Source of the DNA: CAZQAA01 sp964591255
GTDB lineage: Bacteria; Desulfobacterota; DSM-4660; Desulfatiglandales; Desulfatiglandaceae
Assembly (NCBI GenBank): GCA_964591255.1
Contig: CAZQAA010000047.1
Location: 1 to 26,174, forward strand
Length of the DNA stretch: 26,174 nucleotides
Direction: 5' to 3'
Of the stretch, positions 24,360 through 26,174 are shown piece by piece (the first letter of the stretch is position 1; every line of letters begins with the position of its first letter). Position numbers and translations under genes: made by a program. Under the pieces are notes generated by a model. That model had not been told where the DNA came from. It saw nothing but the letters and a program-made list of their open reading frames with translations, and searched no databases.

Positions 24360-24548
24360 ATGTCAGAAGAAAAAAAAATCAGCAAAAAAAAGGCGGTCCA
24401 TGAGACCGAGAGCCAGGGTAAAGTAAAATTTGAGATCTATGGCGAAGAGATGGTAGAAAAATTAGTCAAACTCAGCGGCAATAGCGGCCGGGTCTATCTT
24501 CCGCCCGACTGGGTAGGCCGTCGCGTAAAAATAATCCGGATCGACTGA
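24360..24548 (+). CDS. DUF2080-like small protein
   Basis: A 62-residue protein. After a Lys/Glu-rich N-terminal 20 residues comes VKLSGNSGRVYLPPDWVGRR and a short closing strand, the hallmark of the DUF2080 family. Many members are annotated as transposon-encoded because they occur near archaeal and bacterial mobile elements. The fold resembles an AbrB-type swapped-hairpin DNA-binding segment; that is my inference from SGRVYLP. No transposase or terminal repeats are seen nearby. The start at 24360 lacks a clear ribosome-binding site. It ends 20 bases before the GNAT gene and is probably cotranscribed with it. Confidence 0.68.
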   Translation: MSEEKKISKKKAVHETESQGKVKFEIYGEEMVEKLVKLSGNSGRVYLPPDWVGRRVKIIRID

Positions 24549-24568
24549 AAAATCGGAGAGATAAAGGA

Positions 24569-25021
24569 ATGAGTAACCTTGCCAACAAGATCCTAATCAG
24601 AAAAATGAGGATTGGAGATACAGATGATATCATGAAGATTCAGGCCGCGATCACCCAAACATCCGTAAAGACGGATTTCAAACGGATCATAAGGGAACAA
24701 CTCCAAAAGGAGGAAGAGGCGAGTTTTGTCGCTGAGATAGATGGCAGAGTTGTGGGATATATGATAAGCCATATTGTCCATGGGGGATTTGGCCTTGAAA
24801 AGGGTGCCTGGATCGTAACTTTCGGTGTAGACCCGGAATTTATGGGACGGGGTATAGGTAAAAGACTGGCAGAGGAAATATTCAATGTATATTGTAAGAT
24901 GGGCATAAAGGCCATCTATACCACTGTGAGATGGGATTCTGTAGATCTTCTCTCTTTTTTCAAGACCTTGGGATTTGACAGAAGTCGTTTTATTAACCTC
25001 AGAAAAGAGTTGGATTCTTGA
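24569..25021 (+). CDS. GNAT-family N-acetyltransferase
   Basis: A 150-residue acetyl-CoA-dependent acetyltransferase. It opens ILIRKMRIGDTDDIMKIQ (strand 1 and helix 1). The core strands SFVAEIDGRVVGYMISHI follow. The acetyl-CoA-binding motif A is FGVDPEFMGRGIGKRL (about 85-100), and the C-terminal part has FFKTLGFDRSRFINLRKEL. The target (protein N terminus, small molecule or antibiotic) cannot be told. The form resembles RimI-like proteins, but I do not assign rimI. GGAG lies about 11 bases before the ATG. The pairing with a DUF2080-like protein is noted as a finding. Confidence 0.88.
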   Translation: MSNLANKILIRKMRIGDTDDIMKIQAAITQTSVKTDFKRIIREQLQKEEEASFVAEIDGRVVGYMISHIVHGGFGLEKGAWIVTFGVDPEFMGRGIGKRLAEEIFNVYCKMGIKAIYTTVRWDSVDLLSFFKTLGFDRSRFINLRKELDS

Positions 25022-25213
25022 CAAAACATATTCTTAATAATACCCCCACATACCTATTTCACTACCCATGATCACCATAAAAGATAAACACAAAACATAA
25101 AGCCGCACCTTTTAACTGCTATTGCTCTCTGCTGATGCTCCTTCTTGTTTTATTTCGACTTTTCCCTGTCTGGCAGAAATCCCTCAAAGATTATGGCTCA
25201 ATTTTTGGAAAGG

Positions 25214-25241
25214 TTGTGTCTAAAAGTACTAACCATATAAT
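25214..25241 (+). promoter_or_regulatory. Possible promoter of the activase genes
   Basis: TATAAT at 25236-25241 is perfect; TTGTGT at 25214-25219 with a 16-base spacer is a weak -35. It lies 25-50 bases before the start at 25266. The rest of the 25022-25213 gap shows no frame or clear structure on either strand. Confidence 0.35.
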
Positions 25242-25265
25242 AAGACGATAAGGAATTTTTGCGAT

Positions 25266-26045
25266 ATGATAACCGTAGGCATAGATTGCGGTGCCAGAAA
25301 TACAAAGATAATAGTATTACATGACGGAAATATAGCAGGAAAGGATTCTGTTCCAACAGGTTTTGACCAGGAAAAGACTACAAATGAATCATTGGATAGG
25401 GCCCTTAAAGAGGCCGATCTTTCAAAAAAGGACATTCAGAAAATTGCAGGGACAGGATCCTACTACGAGGCCATCAAGATGGCCGGAATACGGGTCAATG
25501 ATCTCAAGGCAATATCAAAGGCGGCCAATTTTTTCTTTCCGAATGCAAGGACTGTCATAGATGTGGGAGCCGAGGAAAGCAGGGTAGTCAAAATTGGTCA
25601 ACACGGGAACATATTAGACTTTGCCATTAACGAAAAGTGCGCTGCAGGCGCGGGATCCTTTATCGAGAGCATGGCCCGAGCGCTTGAGATACCGTTAGAT
25701 GAACTTGGGGCCATGGCCCTTGAATCAAACAAAAAGATACTCATGAATGCCCAGTGCGTAATCTTTGCAGAATCCGAGGTAGTGAGTCTCATCCATGCCA
25801 AGATCCCAAAAGCAGATATCAGCAAGGCGATCCATGACTCAATGGCAAATCGCATCGTTTCCATGATCCTCAGGATCGGTATACATGAAGATGTAACAAT
25901 GATTGGTGGTGTGGCCCATAATCCTGGGATGGTAGAGGCCGTGAAGCAAAAATTACAAGTACACAAAATCTATGTCCCTGAAAATCCGGAATTCGGTGCT
26001 GCTGTCGGTGCAGCCGTTGTTGCCGCAGAGGAAACCTTAACCTAA
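25266..26045 (+). CDS. BcrAD/BadFG-family ATPase (acyl-CoA reductase/dehydratase activase type)
   Basis: ASKHA-fold ATPase whose homodimer or heterodimer holds one [4Fe-4S] cluster and drives single electrons to low potential. The phosphate-1 loop region is GIDCGARNTKIIVL, and the mid-domain is RTVIDVGAEESRVVKI. Cluster cysteines are Cys125 in NEKCAAGAGSF and Cys164 in NAQCVIFAESEV. The adenosine region is MIGGVAHNPGM. The wording VIDVGAEES and FAINEKCAAGAG resembles the benzoyl-CoA reductase ATPase subunits (BcrA/BadF/BzdP) more than simple HgdC activators, which usually read DIGGQDSK. This subclass call is by memory. Length 259 is normal. It is followed 31 bases on by a probable second ATPase subunit. 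AAGGA lies 12 bases before the ATG. Confidence 0.88.
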   Translation: MITVGIDCGARNTKIIVLHDGNIAGKDSVPTGFDQEKTTNESLDRALKEADLSKKDIQKIAGTGSYYEAIKMAGIRVNDLKAISKAANFFFPNARTVIDVGAEESRVVKIGQHGNILDFAINEKCAAGAGSFIESMARALEIPLDELGAMALESNKKILMNAQCVIFAESEVVSLIHAKIPKADISKAIHDSMANRIVSMILRIGIHEDVTMIGGVAHNPGMVEAVKQKLQVHKIYVPENPEFGAAVGAAVVAAEETLT

Positions 26046-26076
26046 ATATTTCAAAAATATTTTTGGAGATAAAAAA

Positions 26077-26174
26077 ATGTCGGGAGAGGAAAAGCAGGAA
26101 TTCTGGAGATGGAGAGAATCTAACTGGAAAAACCCAGATATAGATTGGAAAAAGGCCAGATTCATTACAGCAGG
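26077..26174 (+). CDS. Start of a probable second BcrAD/BadFG-type ATPase subunit (partial)
   Basis: Thirty-two codons plus two bases are present before the window ends. ATG at 26077 has GGAG nine bases upstream. The residues EFWRWRESNWKNPDIDW followed by KKARFITAG resemble the N terminus of the larger benzoyl-CoA reductase ATPase subunit (BcrD/BadG/BzdQ), where ITAG leads into the IDVGSVSSQ nucleotide-binding loop, just beyond the edge here. The pairing with the previous gene fits a heterodimeric activase module. The identification depends on a short stretch. Confidence 0.55.
   Translation, partial: MSGEEKQEFWRWRESNWKNPDIDWKKARFITA

Noticed and set aside
1..26174. CRISPR arrays, insertion sequences, integrase or prophage genes
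   Set aside because: No regularly spaced repeats, transposase or integrase frames were seen on reading both strands; the DUF2080-like protein alone does not make a mobile element.

Overview
The window looks like a chromosomal piece of an anaerobic, Desulfobacterota-type (deltaproteobacterial) organism. The base composition is AT-leaning by eye. Supporting signs are the tig-clpP-clpX-lon order, separate glyQ and glyS, a probable selenocysteine-containing DsrE protein, a DUF6485 Cys-rich protein and a BcrAD/BadFG-type acyl-CoA activase pair. The taxonomic call is an inference from gene content; no rRNA is present.

Layout. 1-4674 (+): end of trigger factor, then clpP, clpX and lon packed as a protein quality-control operon. 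4744-4898 (+): adjacent tRNA-Val(TAC) and tRNA-Asp(GTC). 4972-6786 (-): a redox/metalloid-type cluster made of a DGC zinc-binding protein (ArsE-like), a CPTC thioredoxin-like lipoprotein (ArsF-like) and a DsbD/CcdA-type permease (ArsG-like), preceded by the C-terminal remnant of a small thioredoxin. 7023-8069 (+): di-heme cytochrome c peroxidase. 8241-10025 (+): typA/bipA. 10057-11715 (-): a large secreted protein built of about four related beta-rich modules plus a C-terminal barrel-like domain. 12035-12391 (+): a DsrE-family gene interrupted by an in-frame TGA exactly where the second Cys of a CxxC motif is expected, with a stem-loop downstream. This is a strong selenoprotein candidate and the most interesting object in the window. 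12457-12930 (-): unknown protein. 13144-16134 (-): glyQ-glyS. 16373-17044 (+): pcm. 17195-18256 (+): unknown 353-residue protein behind a near-consensus promoter. 18297-20604 (-): MCE-domain lipoprotein, AGCS-type Na+/alanine symporter and DUF6504 as an operon. 20947-23261 (+): LOG-family protein and a beta-CASP metallo-beta-lactamase-fold RNA-processing-type protein. 23267-24183 (-): transglutaminase-like protein and DUF6485. 24360-25021 (+): DUF2080-like small protein and GNAT acetyltransferase. 25266-end (+): BcrAD/BadFG ATPase and the start of a probable second one.

Most of the window is housekeeping (proteostasis, glycyl-tRNA synthetase, TypA, Pcm). Three themes are accessory: thiol/selenol redox chemistry (DsrE-Sec, ArsF-like, DGC, thioredoxin remnant, cytochrome c peroxidase), envelope functions (MCE lipoprotein, symporter, modular secreted protein) and ATP-driven low-potential electron transfer to acyl-CoA substrates at the right edge. 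No CRISPR array, insertion sequence, prophage or rRNA was seen. All start choices, promoters and hairpins were read by eye.
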